64,000 bases of DNA, taken from Euryodendron excelsum. Its lineage: Eukaryota; Streptophyta; Magnoliopsida; Ericales; Pentaphylacaceae. Below the pieces are notes generated by a model. The model worked only from the letters and a program-made list of their open reading frames with translations. It was not told the origin of the DNA and did not search any database. Shown here piece after piece: positions 1 through 11,153 of this stretch; within the stretch, counting starts at the first letter, position 1; every line of letters begins with the position of its first letter. The stretch lies in the NCBI GenBank assembly GCA_033060915.1, contig CM065396.1, positions 5,691,001 through 5,755,000 of the forward strand, read 5' to 3'. Made by a program: the position numbers and the translations under genes.

Positions 1-54
1 ACAATGAATAATTTGGTTGGTCATGCTTCAAACATCCAATTTCACCAAACTTGG
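1..54 (-). pseudogene. LINE-A endonuclease fragment
   Basis: These bases match the antisense of the LINE-A endonuclease start seen in the minus-strand copy near 14971-15025 (same 'atgaataatttg..' then 'catccaatttcac' order). Only about 18 codons are present. The left side is cut by the window edge and the right side stops abruptly at AT-rich sequence. It is a remnant without function. Confidence 0.6.
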
Positions 55-708
55 TTTCTTGAGTTGTTGCATTTATTATTTATGTTAGCACTATTTAGTT
101 TTAAGAGATGATATTTTGCTCCAGCATTGAGCTATAAGATGTTCAGAGATGATTTTGCTCCACTATTGAAATTGTAAGATTTACTTGTTTTACTTTACAA
201 AAGCATGCAAAATATATGAATGTGAATTGGGAACGTTTTTAAGTTTTTTCAACTCCATTATATGGCAAATCTTATTTTTAGTTATCAAGTATAATATTGT
301 AAGGCTTATCATTCACTGAGCTATGCACTGACACTCATTTAAAATATTTCAGGTGAGCGAGATGATCATTAGAGATGGACTGTCGAACCGGGGACCTTTG
401 AGTACCTCCATAGGATTTCTTTATTGACTTCCACTATTAGACAGATTTGGCTTTGTTTTAAGATTGGAATATTTAAGTGTTTTAATTTCTGTTGGTATTC
501 AAATTGGTTTTATTATTGCGTTAATTTGAAATTATTTATTCTTGATATGATAGAATATCCTGGTTGATTTGATTTGATTGATAAAGAGGAATAGCCCCTA
601 GCATGGCCTTCATTATTTATATTACTTGAGTAAGTTTTAGGCTTTTGTGAGCCATGGGCTAAGGCTCCGTGGCTCTTGGCTGGTCCCATCCCTAAGTAGG
701 GTGTGACA
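55..708 (-). repeat. Probable gypsy LTR fragment, AT-rich
   Basis: No convincing gene is seen here. The right edge reads 'gggtgtgaca', the reverse complement of TGTCACACCC, a common start for plant Ty3/gypsy LTRs. That suggests an LTR on the minus strand beginning at 708. LINE coding sequence resumes directly after it. The left edge is cut against a LINE fragment, so neither an LTR end nor a target duplication can be shown. The minus-strand frame at 513-767 looks incidental. The assignment as LTR is inference. Confidence 0.4.
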
Positions 709-2405
709 TTAGCAGTTCTAAAAAGAAGAATAAGGCTGGTCACCCTAACTCCTTTTGGGCGAGGCATGGCTAAGGATATTTTATGAATTTCGTGTATATA
801 TTTTTGTTTATGGATTTTGAGGCATGGGAATGTGCGTGGTCTAAATGACCAAATTAGACGGAGATGTTAGAAGATTTATAGCTAGGAGAAAATAAAGTTT
901 CTAGCACTTTCAGATACCAAAGTTAAACAAGTAAATGCAGTAACAATTTTTGGTCTATTTGTCACGATACAGATGCAGATGATTATGCATGTTATGGTTG
1001 TGCTGGGATCCTAGTGAGTACAGTGTGATGTCCAGATGCAGATGATCAATGGATACATTGTCAGGTAAGTACAATTGATTGTAAAGGCAGGTTTTTTTTG
1101 CTACTTTTGTGTATGTCAAGAATGACTACTCTGATAGAACAATTTTGTGGAATAAGCTAGAAAGTTTGGCTGGTAACATTGGCGATGATCCGTGGATTAT
1201 CCCATGGGATTTTAAGGCTATAAGACTCCCTCATGAAAGGATTTTGGAGGACAGAAGAGTTGGCCAAGGTATATGGAGGACCTTAATGGGTGCTTTTATT
1301 ACATAGAGATGCAAGAGCTTGAAAACCTAAATCTTCAATGAGCTTAGCATTTTCCTAAGTCTATTTTTGCAACTTAGAGTGTAGAATCCGGTTGTGTTGC
1401 TGGTGTTTTTGGGACTTGTATTCCCTTGTTTCCTCATACGTTCTTATTATCTTTCCAAGAGTTGTATAGTTTCCAAGTTGGTGCCTCTAGCCTGTTATTT
1501 GGTCTTTTCTTTTAATACCCTCTTATGTCCAAAAACTATAATATGGTCACCAGTTTACATGGACAAATAAAAGACAGGAGAATGGGTACATTGTTTCCAA
1601 GATTGATAGAGCAGTGGTAAACTACCAATGGGAAAAAAAATTCATGTCTGTTGTAGAATTCGGGGCTAAGTTAACATCTGACCACTCTCCAATTGTTATT
1701 CATATGGGTAAAGAGGCGAAAAGGCAAAATCATCATTTAATTTTTTGATTGCTAGGCTGAAAATGAAGAGTTTTTACCTATGGTTCAAAAAGTATGGAAT
1801 GATAAATATGAAGGTAACCCATTGTTTAAGGTGTGCCAAAATTTAAAGAAATTGAAAGGGGAACTGAAAGGTCTGAGCAAGAAACAATTTAGTGATATAT
1901 CAACAAGGGTGGCAGCTGCTGGTGTAGAGTACCACCTTGCCAAAATTGTCTGGATCGTGATCCTAAAAGTGTCCAACTGAGGAAGCAAGAGAAGGAACTG
2001 TGTAAGAAATATGTTGACCTATGTCAAGCATAAGAGAGTATGTATAAATAGAAATCCAGGGAACAATGGCTGAATTTAGGGGATCAAAATACTAGTTTCT
2101 TCTTTAAAGCCATGAATAAAAAAAAAATCAGGAATAGGGTTGCATCAATTACATTGGATGATGGTAAGCTCAAATTGAGAAACCTTTATGAAAATATGCC
2201 TGGCACACCCCACAACAAGGAATTGGAAAAAAAGGAATTATATTACAAGATAGCTGGATGTGGATCAACAAGAATTGCTACTAGCTGAAATTACAGAGGA
2301 AGAAATTGAAGATGTTTTCTAGTCTTTAAAAGCCAATAAAGCTCCAGGCCCTAATGGATACTCAGCAAGTTTCTACAAAAGCAATTGGGATGTGGTGAGA
2401 ATGCT
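709..2405 (+). pseudogene. Old LINE (type B): ORF1 tail, endonuclease, RT start
   Basis: A degenerate L1-type LINE. The endonuclease start is visible at about 820 (W-N-V-R-G-L-N-D-Q). A D-F-K-A-I-R block lies near 1208, and the endonuclease end S-D-H-S-P-I near 1680. The linker follows at 1780-1980, W-L-N-L-G-D-Q-N-T near 2070, and the RT entry motif N-K-A-P-G-P-N-G-Y near 2335. Endonuclease nicks target DNA and RT copies element RNA. Stops and frameshifts are frequent, so it is dead. A 3' tail of another LINE interrupts it at about 1340-1545. RT sequence resumes at 3866 after further insertions. Confidence 0.75.
1340..1545 (+). repeat. Short LINE 3'-UTR insertion
   Basis: The endonuclease reading of the host LINE stops around 1340 and resumes near 1550. 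The intervening sequence resembles the LINE 3'-UTR at 5250-5400: a T-rich stretch, 'cttgtattccc', then 'ttttaata..' and a short A-rich end. It is best read as a severely 5'-truncated LINE insertion. Exact edges are uncertain and no target duplication was resolved. Confidence 0.4.
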
Positions 2406-2690
2406 GGGCATGAGTGTGAAGGAAAGTAGTTAAAGGACTTAGCTGATTAGGTTGGTTAGCTGGAGATTCAACAAACAATTGAACACCATTGAATTTTTCA
2501 GGGGGAGCATGCTAAGAGGATGTCTCAGGTTGAGATGGCATGGAGCTTGATGTTGTGGGGATATGATTCCATTAGCCCAATTTTCACATTTTGATGAACA
2601 CAATCCTTTTGATAGTTCTGTTTTTTAACTGCCTCATAAGCTACATAAGCCTACTCCTTCTCATCAAAAGACTGAGATGCCCACTACATC
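2406..2690. other. Unassigned insert inside old LINE RT
   Basis: This stretch separates the RT entry of the old LINE from a younger LINE-A copy. No frame, LTR end or RNA gene is recognised. It must be an insertion or rearrangement, because RT coding resumes at 3866. Its last ten bases (2681-2690) form the left target duplication of the LINE-A insertion. Confidence 0.4.
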
Positions 2691-3855
2691 TTTGGCTAAG
2701 GTTCCTTGGGATTGCTCTTGGACTTGAAGGAAAATTTTGTGCAAAGAGATCTCATTAGGCCTTTGATCAAGTATAAAATTGGGGAAGGCTCACAGGTTTC
2801 CCTTTGGTATGATAATTGGCTGCCAATGGGGCCTATACATCAAAGAATGGGGGATAGGGTGATCTATGATTCTGGGTTAGGTAAAGAAGCAAAAGTTAGC
2901 ACTATTATTAGAGACAACCAGTGGCATTGGCCTAGGGCAAATTCCATAGAGTTGATGGAGCTCAAGAGGTGTATGTCATGTATTCCACTTCCTAATAGTT
3001 CTTGTACTAATCAAGCCATGTGGATTCTAGAAAAAAAAATCACCAATTTTCAGTTAGATCAGCCTGGCAAAGTATTAGAAGTCATAGTCCTCAAGTGGAG
3101 TGGGCTGAAGTTGCTTAGTTTAAGAAGGCTATTCCTAGATATAGCTTCATCTTTTGGCTTGCTATTCGAGAAAGATTAGCCACCCAAGACAAACTTGCTG
3201 CCTATGGTATGTTAAATGACATGTGTTGTGTGTTTTGTAGAGATAAAATTGAAGACCATAACCATCTCTTCTTCCAGTATTCAATCACCAACAGATTATG
3301 GGTGCAGCTGCTAGCAAAATGTAAGGCCCAATGCTTGAGTAATGAGTGGCAAGGGATTGTATCTTGGGCTTGTACCTTGAAGGGGAAGGCATTGAAGAAT
3401 ATTCTTTGCAAGTTAATGCTCTCCACCACTGTTTATTTCCTTTGGAGAGAAAGGAATGAGAGATTGATGGCTAACAAGTGTAGGGACATGAAGGCAGTGC
3501 TCAATGATATAGTCTTTCAAGTTCATAGTAGGATGGCTAGCTTGAGAGGCTTTCATGGAACGGCATCAAATAGGGACCTCCAACAAATATGGCGGATTCC
3601 CAATGATATTTTCAAGAACTAAGAGCAACCATTCTTTGCTATTTGTTTAGTTCTTATAGTTGTTGAGCTAAGTTAGCTTCTTTGTGTACTTTTCTTAGCT
3701 AGTGCTAGTTAGGTTCTTTAGTTTGTTTGGATGGTTATCTTTCTTGATAATCATTATCCTTTGGCCTGGGGTATGCCCCTTGTATTTGTACTTGATCTTT
3801 CGATCTTTTTTGTCTATAGATATTCTTTCTTGCTTAGCAAAAAAAAAAAAAAAGG
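2691..3855 (+). mobile_element. 5'-truncated LINE-A copy with target duplication
   Basis: The copy begins inside the post-RT region of LINE-A (A-K-V-P-W-D-C-S-W-T), runs through the zinc-finger domain and 3'-UTR, and ends in poly(A) at 3840-3853. A 10-bp direct repeat 'ccactacatc' flanks it at 2681-2690 and 3856-3865. That is the expected product of target-primed reverse transcription. It is nested in an older LINE whose RT frame continues right after the second repeat. Confidence 0.9.
2706..3621 (+). pseudogene. LINE-A ORF2 C-terminal (zf-RVT) fragment
   Basis: This is the C-terminal part of a plant LINE reverse transcriptase polyprotein. A conserved tryptophan-rich block (L-W-Y-D-N-W-L-P) is followed by the zf-RVT domain, with cysteines and histidines in C-C-V-F-C-R-D-K-I-E-D-H-N-H-L-F-F. 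The frame ends at a stop near 3620. It is broken into two frames around 3118-3205. It lacks the endonuclease and RT core, so it is inert. Confidence 0.85.
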
Positions 3856-3865
3856 CCACTACATC

Positions 3866-4312
3866 AAGTTGAATTTGATCAGACTTATTAAATCCTTTTT
3901 TAGATATAGGAAATTATTGAAGGAAGCAAACACAATGGCCATTACTCTAATTCTAAAAGTAGCAAACTTACAAATGACAAGTGATTATCGCCCCATTTCA
4001 TGCTGTAATACTTTATGTAAGTGCATTTTGAAGATTATTGTTAACAGGATTAAAAGTGTGTCACCTGATCTTATTGATGTGTCACAATCAGTTTTGGTTC
4101 ATGAAAGAAGGATACCATACAATATTTTCCTCTCTTAGGAATTATTGAGAGACTATCACAAGAAGTTAGCAATGTGCTATGAAGGTGGACCTTATGATGG
4201 CCTATGAAAATGTCAAATGGAGGTACCATATGGATGTAATGAGTTTTATGAATTTTCCAAGGAAGGTGATGAATTGGGTTGAGGAGTGCATATCTTCTCC
4301 ATTTCTTTAATA
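3866..4312 (+). pseudogene. Old LINE (type B) RT core, continued
   Basis: Reverse transcriptase coding resumes directly after the target duplication of the nested LINE-A. Visible blocks are I-T-L-I-L-K-V, the conserved D-Y-R-P-I-S-C-C-N-T-L, and N-R-I-K-S. A short frame-shifted stretch up to about 4310 resembles the 'helix before the catalytic palm' segment. The catalytic aspartates (F-A-D-D in LINE-A) are missing, because a minus-strand LINE replaces what follows. Confidence 0.75.
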
Positions 4313-5187
4313 AGTTAGATGATATATTAAAAATAAAAAAAATAATGGAGTACAAGCTACAAGGGGCATATCCCAGCACAAACATACAAAGGATGGGAAT
4401 CATCTATAGAGCATAGATGAGAACCATCCTATGGCAAGAAGCCATCAATAATAACAAAAGAGCTGGACAAGCCCCATCAACAATGAAAACAAAGTAGCAT
4501 GACAAATAGCCTAAAACAAAGATGTACATGAGAAAGCAAGACCCACAGACATGACAACAACTTCACGAACCATCAAGGCAGCCAAAGTCGATTAAAGAAG
4601 CCTCGCCACATCTCTGTATGAATCATCAAAAAATCTTTTGTTCCTTTTAGTCCATATCACATAGACTGCTGCAGCAAGGCACAGATGACACATGAATTAT
4701 TTCAAGACCTTTCCTTTGAAATGAACCACTACCCAACCACGCACCTGCAATTAATCCCACATAAATTAAGGAGAGATACCCAATTTCTATTGGGTAAAAG
4801 AGCACTAAAAAAACAAATGAATATTGTTCTTTGATTGCAAGCCATAACAGGAAGATATGCAAAGAGATCCTTTTGGAAACGAAACCATATGTCTTCAATT
4901 AACAACATCCACATGAACTCTAATCACATGCCAAGCTGAATGAACACTAAACCTCCCCATCTGATCTAGCAACCAAACAATATCATCCTCTCAATTTTAG
5001 GCAGAGGGAAATGATCTGCAACATGCCAACACCATAAATCCCCATCAATAATTTGACAAACAGTAGCATTGCGCCCCATTCTTGAATGATGTATGACCCT
5101 ATCTCCCATATGAAATTGGAATGGAACTTGCCTGATTCCATTTTTGCTGATATATAGTAGTCCTGTGAAATTTGCTTTATGTAGCAT
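4313..5187 (-). pseudogene. Type-B LINE 3' part, antisense
   Basis: On the minus strand a LINE C-terminal region is readable. The block M-G-D-R-V-I-H-H-S-R-M-G (about 5070-5110) parallels G-D-R-V-I-Y-D-S-G-L-G of LINE-A, followed by a tryptophan-rich stretch. Going left, the 3'-UTR signature antisense to 'gccccttgta' appears at 4360-4370. The tail is degenerate: a short T-rich stretch at about 4305-4312 sits where the poly(A) should be. The copy is 5'-truncated and has multiple stops. Confidence 0.6.
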
Positions 5188-5406
5188 TTTGGTTTGCCTT
5201 CCATTGTGCCGTATCTTTGTAACCTTGCTGGTTAGGTCTAGTATGTCTCAAGTGTTTTGGAGCCAAGTCATGTTTCTTTCTCTTTGGTAGTTGGTCCGCT
5301 TCTCTTTTAGGAGATGGTTCCCAACCATGTTGTCTTCCTAGGGTATGCCCCTTGTACTGTATATATGTTTCTTTTTGTTTTAATACAAGCTCATTTGCCC
5401 AAAGAA
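5188..5406 (+). repeat. Type-B LINE 3'-UTR with short A-rich end
   Basis: This stretch contains the LINE 3'-UTR signature 'ggtatgccccttgta' (5341-5355), then T-rich sequence, 'ttttaatacaagctc', and an A-rich end at 5401-5406. It may be the original 3' end of the old plus-strand LINE that starts at 709. No coding potential was recognised. Confidence 0.5.
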
Positions 5407-6092
5407 AAATCTCTCATACAGGGATAAACTTCCAGAATCCTTTGATCAGGAGGTAGAATGCAAGGGAGTTGCCGGAATATTTGTTGAGTACAATTGGGTT
5501 CTAAAGATTTTTTAAGTTTGTCAAGAATTTGGGCATGTGAGCAATTAATTGCAAAAAGGTGATTAAGCAAGAATGGCAAGTTAAAAAGGATATGAAAGTA
5601 GAGACTGCAGATGAAGAGGGATGGACAGAAGTCAAGCGCAAAGGGAAGGAGATAACTGTTGTTGGTAGTAGTCTAGATAAAACCAATGAATCTCCAAGTT
5701 TAGGTGGTCCCAACGGCGCTGGTCAATCAGAAGAGATGCTTATTATGCAACTTTCAACTATTCCGAGAGCAAAACCTACCATTCCAAGTGGTGCTTGTAA
5801 GATGATCAATTAGTAGCAAAGATACCTGCCACTCCTATGTCCAACCTATTGCTGAGGTTATAACACTTAATAAATTTCAACAAATATACTAGTGCGGGTG
5901 TCTAGTCAGATATGATAGCAACTCCTGATGCAATCCACTAAGAGATAAGGTGGTGGCAGTTGATAGTTGATAAGAAGAAACTTAAGAATAAGAAGAGGGA
6001 TGACAAGAAAGGAAGGCAAAACTCAGCAAGTGGCTTTAAGAAAAGTTCTCTCTCCTCACATAAATAATGAATTTTACATGCTGGAATATGAG
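5407..6092 (+). pseudogene. LINE-A-like ORF1 C-terminal half
   Basis: This matches the end of LINE-A ORF1 (DUF4283-type RNA-binding protein with a CCHC knuckle). Visible are V-E-Y-N-W-V-L-K, C-Q-E-F-G-H near 5520, and a basic tail E-E-G-W-T-E-V-K-R-K-G-K-E at about 5617-5650. The final block is lysine-rich. At the end, TAATG overlaps the ORF1 stop and a possible ORF2 start, followed by the endonuclease start C-W-N-M-R. The endonuclease then resumes at 7198, so this LINE was split by the insertion between. Confidence 0.7.
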
Positions 6093-7197
6093 ATCTCATT
6101 AGGCCTTTGATCAAGTACAAAATTGGGGAAGGCTCACAGGTTTCCCTTTGGTATGATAATTGGCTGCCAATGGGGCCTATACATCAAAGAATTGGGGATA
6201 GGGTGATCTATGATTCTGGGCTAGGTAAAGAAGCAAAAGTTAGCACTATTATTAAAGACAACCAGTGGCATTGGCCTAGGGCAAATTCCATAGAGTTGAT
6301 GGAGCTCAAGAGGTGTATGTCATGTATTCCACTTCCTAATAGTTCTTGTATTGATCAAGCCATGTGGATTCTAGAAAAAAAATCACCAATTTTCAGTTAG
6401 ATCAGCTTGGCAAAGTATTAGAAGTCATAGTCCTCAAGTGGAGTGGGCTGAAGTTGCTTGGTTTAAGAAGGCTATTTCTAGATATAGCTTCATCCTTTGG
6501 CTTGCTATTCGAGAAAGATTAGCCACCCAAGCCAAACTTGCTGCCTATGGTATGTTAAATGACATGTGTTGTGTGTTTTGTAGAGATAAAATTGAAGACC
6601 ACAACCATCTCTTCTTCCAGTGTTCAATCACCAACAAATTATGGGTGTAGCTGCTAGCAAAATGTGAGGCCCAATGCTTGAGTAATGAGTGGCAAGGGAT
6701 TGTATCTTGGGCTTGTACCTTGAAGGGGAAGGCTTTGAAGAATATTCTTTGCAATTTAATGCTCTCCACCACTGTTTATTTCCTTTGGAGAGAAAGAAAT
6801 GGGAGATTAATGGCTAACAAGTGTAGGGACATGAAAGCAGTGCTCAATGATATAGTCTTTCAAGTTCGTAGTAGGATGGCTAGCTTGAGAGGCTTGCATG
6901 GTACGGCACCAAATAGGGACCTCCAACAAATATGGCGGATTCCCAATGATATTTTCAAGAACTAAGAGTAACCATTCTTTGCTATTTGTTTAGTTCTTAT
7001 AGTTGTTGAGCTAAGTTAGCTTCTTTGTGTACTTTTCTTAGCTAGTGCTAGTTGGGTTTTTTAGTTTGTTTGGATGGTTATCTTTCTTGATTATCATTAT
7101 CCTTTGGCCTGGGGTATGCCCCTTGTATCTGTACTTGATCTTTCGATCTTTTTTTGCCTATAGATATTCTTTCTTGCTTAGCAAAAAAAAAAAAAAA
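6093..7197 (+). mobile_element. 5'-truncated LINE-A copy at an ORF1/ORF2 border
   Basis: The copy begins at 'atctcattaggcc' in the post-RT region and ends with poly(A) at 7183-7197. It carries the zf-RVT domain (6107-6965) with only a few stops, and is very similar to the copies at 2691 and 34590. The older host LINE reads continuously across it: ORF1 end before, G-L-N-E-K-D-K after. The 5' junction lies within a short shared 'gaga'. I see no clear target duplication. Confidence 0.8.
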
Positions 7198-9137
7198 GGG
7201 TCTAAATGAAAAAGATAAAAGATTTTGTTAAATAACATAACATATGTTGTTTTGGTTTTTTTGGAAACAAGAGTTTGTACTGTTAACAAAGATATATTGT
7301 GCAGAGGATTGATGAATGACCGGGAGTATACCTACAATTATAATGCTAATGTCTCAGAGAGAATTTGGATTGGATGGAATCCTAGTTTTGTGAAGCTGGA
7401 TGTTGTTAGCATGATTGATCAGATTGTCCATTGGAAGGTTTTGCTACTAGATAAGAAGATGCATTGCTATGTCTCTTTTATGTATGGTTTGAATAAAGTT
7501 CTTCTCAGAAGATAGCTTTGAAGAAATATAGAGCATTATACCAGTTAGGTTTGCAATGAACCATGGCTGGTTCTAGGGGATTTTAATGCTATCAAGTACC
7601 CTTTGAGAGGCAGGGTGGTAGCACAGACTGACCTAGGTTCATGAATGATTTCAATGAATGCTTGATTGAAACAGAGTTAGACGATCTAAAGTATGGGGCT
7701 TTTCAGTTTACTTGGAATTAATGGATGTAAGAAGAGCTATATTCTGAGGAAAATTGATAGGACTTTAGTGAATACATGCTGGAATACTAATTTCAGATTC
7801 TCTACTACTGATTTTCTTCCTTAAGTAGTTTTAGATCATAGTCCTATAATTGTAAGGCTGGAAATGGATATTAAAGGGAGTTCAAAGCCCTTTAAATTGT
7901 TCAATTTTTGGGCATATTTTGAGGAGTTCTTATCCATAGTGCAGCAAGCTTGGAATACTGAGAACAATGGGCACCCCATGTATTGAGTTGGCAAGAAATT
8001 GAAGCTTGTAAAGTCTACTTTAAAAGTGTTGAACAGAAAGAAATTCAACAATATCTCTCTTAGAACAAGCGAAGCTAGAGAGGAGTTGTTGACAATCCAA
8101 AGGTTGATAGAAGCAAAAGGTGGGGATCCAAGTATGTTAGACAAAGAAAAGGAATGTATATCCAAGCTAACTTATCTAAACAAACAAGAAGAGACCTTTA
8201 TAAGCAAAAGAGTATAATTTAGTGGCTAAATGAAGGGGATCAAAATACTAACTTTTTCTTTAACTCAATAAGGAATAGAGCTAATAGACAAAAAAATTTC
8301 TACTATTCAGAAGGATGATGGGACAATAGTCGAAGATATTAAGCAAGTAAAGCATGAGTTCCTAAATTACTTTCAACAATTGTTAGGGCAAGCAGTGCTC
8401 AGTGTAGTATCCTGAAAACCAGTGCTTAAGAGGTATTTCACTAAAGTTGTTCCTGATGAAGAGGTAGCTACTATGGGAAGAGATATCACTGAAGATGAGA
8501 TTAAGCAGGTCTTCTTTAGCTTGAATTCTAATAAGGCTCCTAGGCCAAATGGATTTAATGGTAATTTCTTCAATAAAGCTTAGTTTCTAATTGGAGATGT
8601 GATTACTGCTGTCAAGTCTTTGAGTCTGGCTCTTCATTGAAGGAGGTTAATGTTACAATTATTGCATTAATTCCAAAGGCTCCAAATCCTACAAAGCTGA
8701 AGGATTATATCGACCCATCTCGTGTTAAATACTTTGTATAAATGTGTAACCAAACTGATTGCTGACATAATCAAATGTGTCTTTCCTTAGGTTATTGATG
8801 AAACTCAATTAGCCTTTATCTAGGGTAGGAAAATCAATGATAACATTCTTTAGCTCAAGATCTTATGAGGGGATATCATAAAAATAGTAAGATAGACAAA
8901 TGTGCAGTTAAAGTGGATTGGTGAAAGCATGTGACCTAGTCAGACAGGACTTTGTATGGGATGTTTTGGAGTTGATGGGGTTTCCTAGTAGGATGAACAA
9001 CTGGATAAAGGTGTGTATCTCAACTGCTATGTTTTCTATAAGCATGAATAGTGACTCAGAAGGTTTTTTTTTTTTACTTGAGTTAAAGGTTTGAGACAGG
9101 GAGACCCTTTGGCTCCATATCTTTCCATGATATTCAC
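7198..9137 (+). pseudogene. LINE-A-like ORF2: endonuclease to RT palm
   Basis: The endonuclease start (G-L-N-E-K-D-K) follows the nested poly(A). The frame at 7225-7515 continues the endonuclease, including R-I-W-I-G-W-N-P-S-F-V-K-L-D-V. G-D-F-N-A-I-K is near 7578, and L-D-H-S-P-I near 7830. The linker is at 7990-8215, N-K-A-P-R-P-N-G-F-N-G near 8530, and L-E-L-M-G-F-P near 8965. The sequence stops matching near 9137, before the catalytic F-A-D-D motif. Numerous stops make it non-functional. Confidence 0.75.
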
Positions 9138-10112
9138 AAGGCAGGTCTATAACGCAGACAATATCACCACCAAATATTAAGAAACTTAGAGAGGGTCTTC
9201 AAAATGTGATGGTAATCCTTTAAGGCAAACGAGGATCCATAATAAAGAGAGGGAAATATAGCTGAGGTGGAAGGCACTAATGAAAACAACAAAGAACTTG
9301 AGACAACTATTGAGAAAAAAGAGATGGAAGCCCTCATTTTAGGTGCATCAGCTAGAAGGATATCACAGCTTAAATTTGAGTTGGATTTTGCGTGGACTGA
9401 AAAGGAGGGTTTGAAACGAGAACTGGTGAAGGTTTCAACACTTTTGAAAGCAAGTGAATCTCGACAAGCATCTTCAATGTCTCCATTTAAAGTAGTAAAT
9501 GGAAGCAAAAAATCTAATGGGATGAGTAACAAGAGTTATGAATCCTTGAGGGTAGAATACCATACTCCTTTGGCTAGTCGTGGTGGTCAATGAGGAAGCA
9601 CTAAAGGTGGTGCTGGCAGAAGGGGTTGCAATCCATCTTCGGCGAGTGGTAGATCATCCAAAAGTTAGCCTGATAGAGTGGAAGAAGATGAAGATAATGG
9701 GTTGATCACTGGTACAGCTGCCATGACAACAAAGGGGATCTGATTGTTCATGGGTAGGATGGCATTTGTTCTGATTTGAAGGGAATCGGTGATGGTAACA
9801 ATACCCCTAACTTTGGGAGGAGTATTAGTGATGTGCCTTTGCAAGGGGAGTGGTCTGGGGGAAGTTATCTCTTAGTTATGCTACTAGTTCACCAAGCACA
9901 CCATGTGCTTGATGAAATGACAACATGAGATTTCAAGCCCTAGAGTGGGCGGTAGCAAATGGCACCTTAGTCAAATGGTTCTTGAGCTCAGGTTCTTAAG
10001 ATTAAGCAAACCCTGAACATCAAACTGGAGCTTGAATTTTTTGAACCTAGTAAGGAAGAAGGCAAAATTAAAGTTTGTCCTTCACCGGAGATTCCTAGAG
10101 AGAGAAGCTCTT
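9138..10112 (+). pseudogene. LINE ORF1 N-terminal half, diverged
   Basis: The frame at 9267-9593 is Glu/Lys-rich and coiled-coil-like (I-S-Q-L-K-F-E-L-D-F). It parallels I-I-E-L-N-S-D-L-E-F in the LINE-A ORF1 N-terminus at about 17210-17250. Near 10030 the reading L-E-L-E-F-F-E-P-S parallels M-N-L-E-Y-F-K of the DUF4283 start. It is therefore probably an ORF1 of a diverged LINE, truncated at 10112 by a solo LTR. Stops occur throughout 9594-10000. Confidence 0.5.
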
Positions 10113-10915
10113 TGATGCGAACCTCAAACCAATTCACATTAAGACCCAACAATAATATTGGAATACTTGCCCAAAGAAGTTAAAAGTTAGATTTTGAGAG
10201 AAACCCCAACCCAACACTTATATAACTGAAATGTGAACCGAAGGTATAGAGTAACTAACCCCGACCCAATGATTATATGGAATCACGAACCGAAGGCATA
10301 AAATTTGAACGTTGGAAGGATGAATCCTTTATAAGTTCACAAGCTCTTTGAAGAACCAATAGAAGAAAGAATACACGTGTTTTTTTTTTTATCTCAATCC
10401 AATGTCCCCTTCATTACAAAGAGTGCATGCTATTTATAAAACATGGTTGAGAAAAAAGGACTACCAATTAACTCCTAATTGATGGGCAATCAGCCAATCA
10501 ATTAGCTAAGTCAAAAAAATACTCAAAAGACTACAAATCATCCCAATCAATTTAGCCAATTCAAATGATTACTCAAAAGACAACAAATCTATCCTTAATT
10601 GATGGCAATCAACCAATCAATTAGCCAAGTCAAAAGATTACACAAAAGACTACAAATCAACCCCTAATCGATGGCAATCAACCAATCAATTAGCCAAGTC
10701 AAAAAAGTATTAATCAGCCCCATCAATAGCTTGAATTAGATTTGTTATGGCTTCATCTTCTTTTGGACCATGCTTGGAATGCCCCATTTTAGAATCAGCC
10801 CAAATCTCATAAATCAGCCCATTAATTGCTTCTTTGATCTTCCTGGATCTTGATCTCGTAATAGGCCCGATTGGAACATGTAATGGATCCTTTAGGTGTT
10901 TATTGATTCTCATCA
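10113..10915 (-). repeat. CRM-A solo LTR (803 bp)
   Basis: On the minus strand it starts TGATGAGAAT and ends CGCATCA. No PBS follows the end and no polypurine tract precedes the start, so it is a solo LTR left by recombination. It contains the conserved coding block V-P-I-G-P-I-T-R-S-R (frame 10710-10910), an antisense of 'ctatttataa' (TATA-like), and several about 60-bp repeats. Flanks 'ctctt' and 'ttttt' are not an exact 5-bp duplication. The right side abuts the poly(T) end of a LINE. Confidence 0.85.
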
Positions 10916-11153
10916 TTTTTTTTTTTTTGCTAAGTAAGAAAGAATATATAGACAACAAAAAGATCGAAAGATCAAGTACAAATACAAGGGGCATACCCTA
11001 GGCCAAAGGATGAGGATAATCAAGAAAGATAACCACCAAACAAACAAAAGAACCCAGCGAGCATTAACTAAGAAAAGTGCACAACACAAGTTAACATAGC
11101 TTAAGAACTATAAGAGGTAAACAAATAGCAAAAATAGCTGCTCTTAGTTCTGG

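Noticed and set aside
3731..3850. Hydrophobic frame starting M-V-I-F-L-D-N-H (also the similar ones near 17605-18271 and 55715-57808)
   Set aside because: This is the recurrent LINE-A 3'-UTR read through in one frame. It appears with every LINE-A tail and has no independent support.
9267..9593. Coiled-coil-like protein as a host gene
   Set aside because: Its I-S-Q-L-K-F-E-L-D-F block and the following DUF4283-like stretch fit a LINE ORF1, and the surroundings are LINE sequence.
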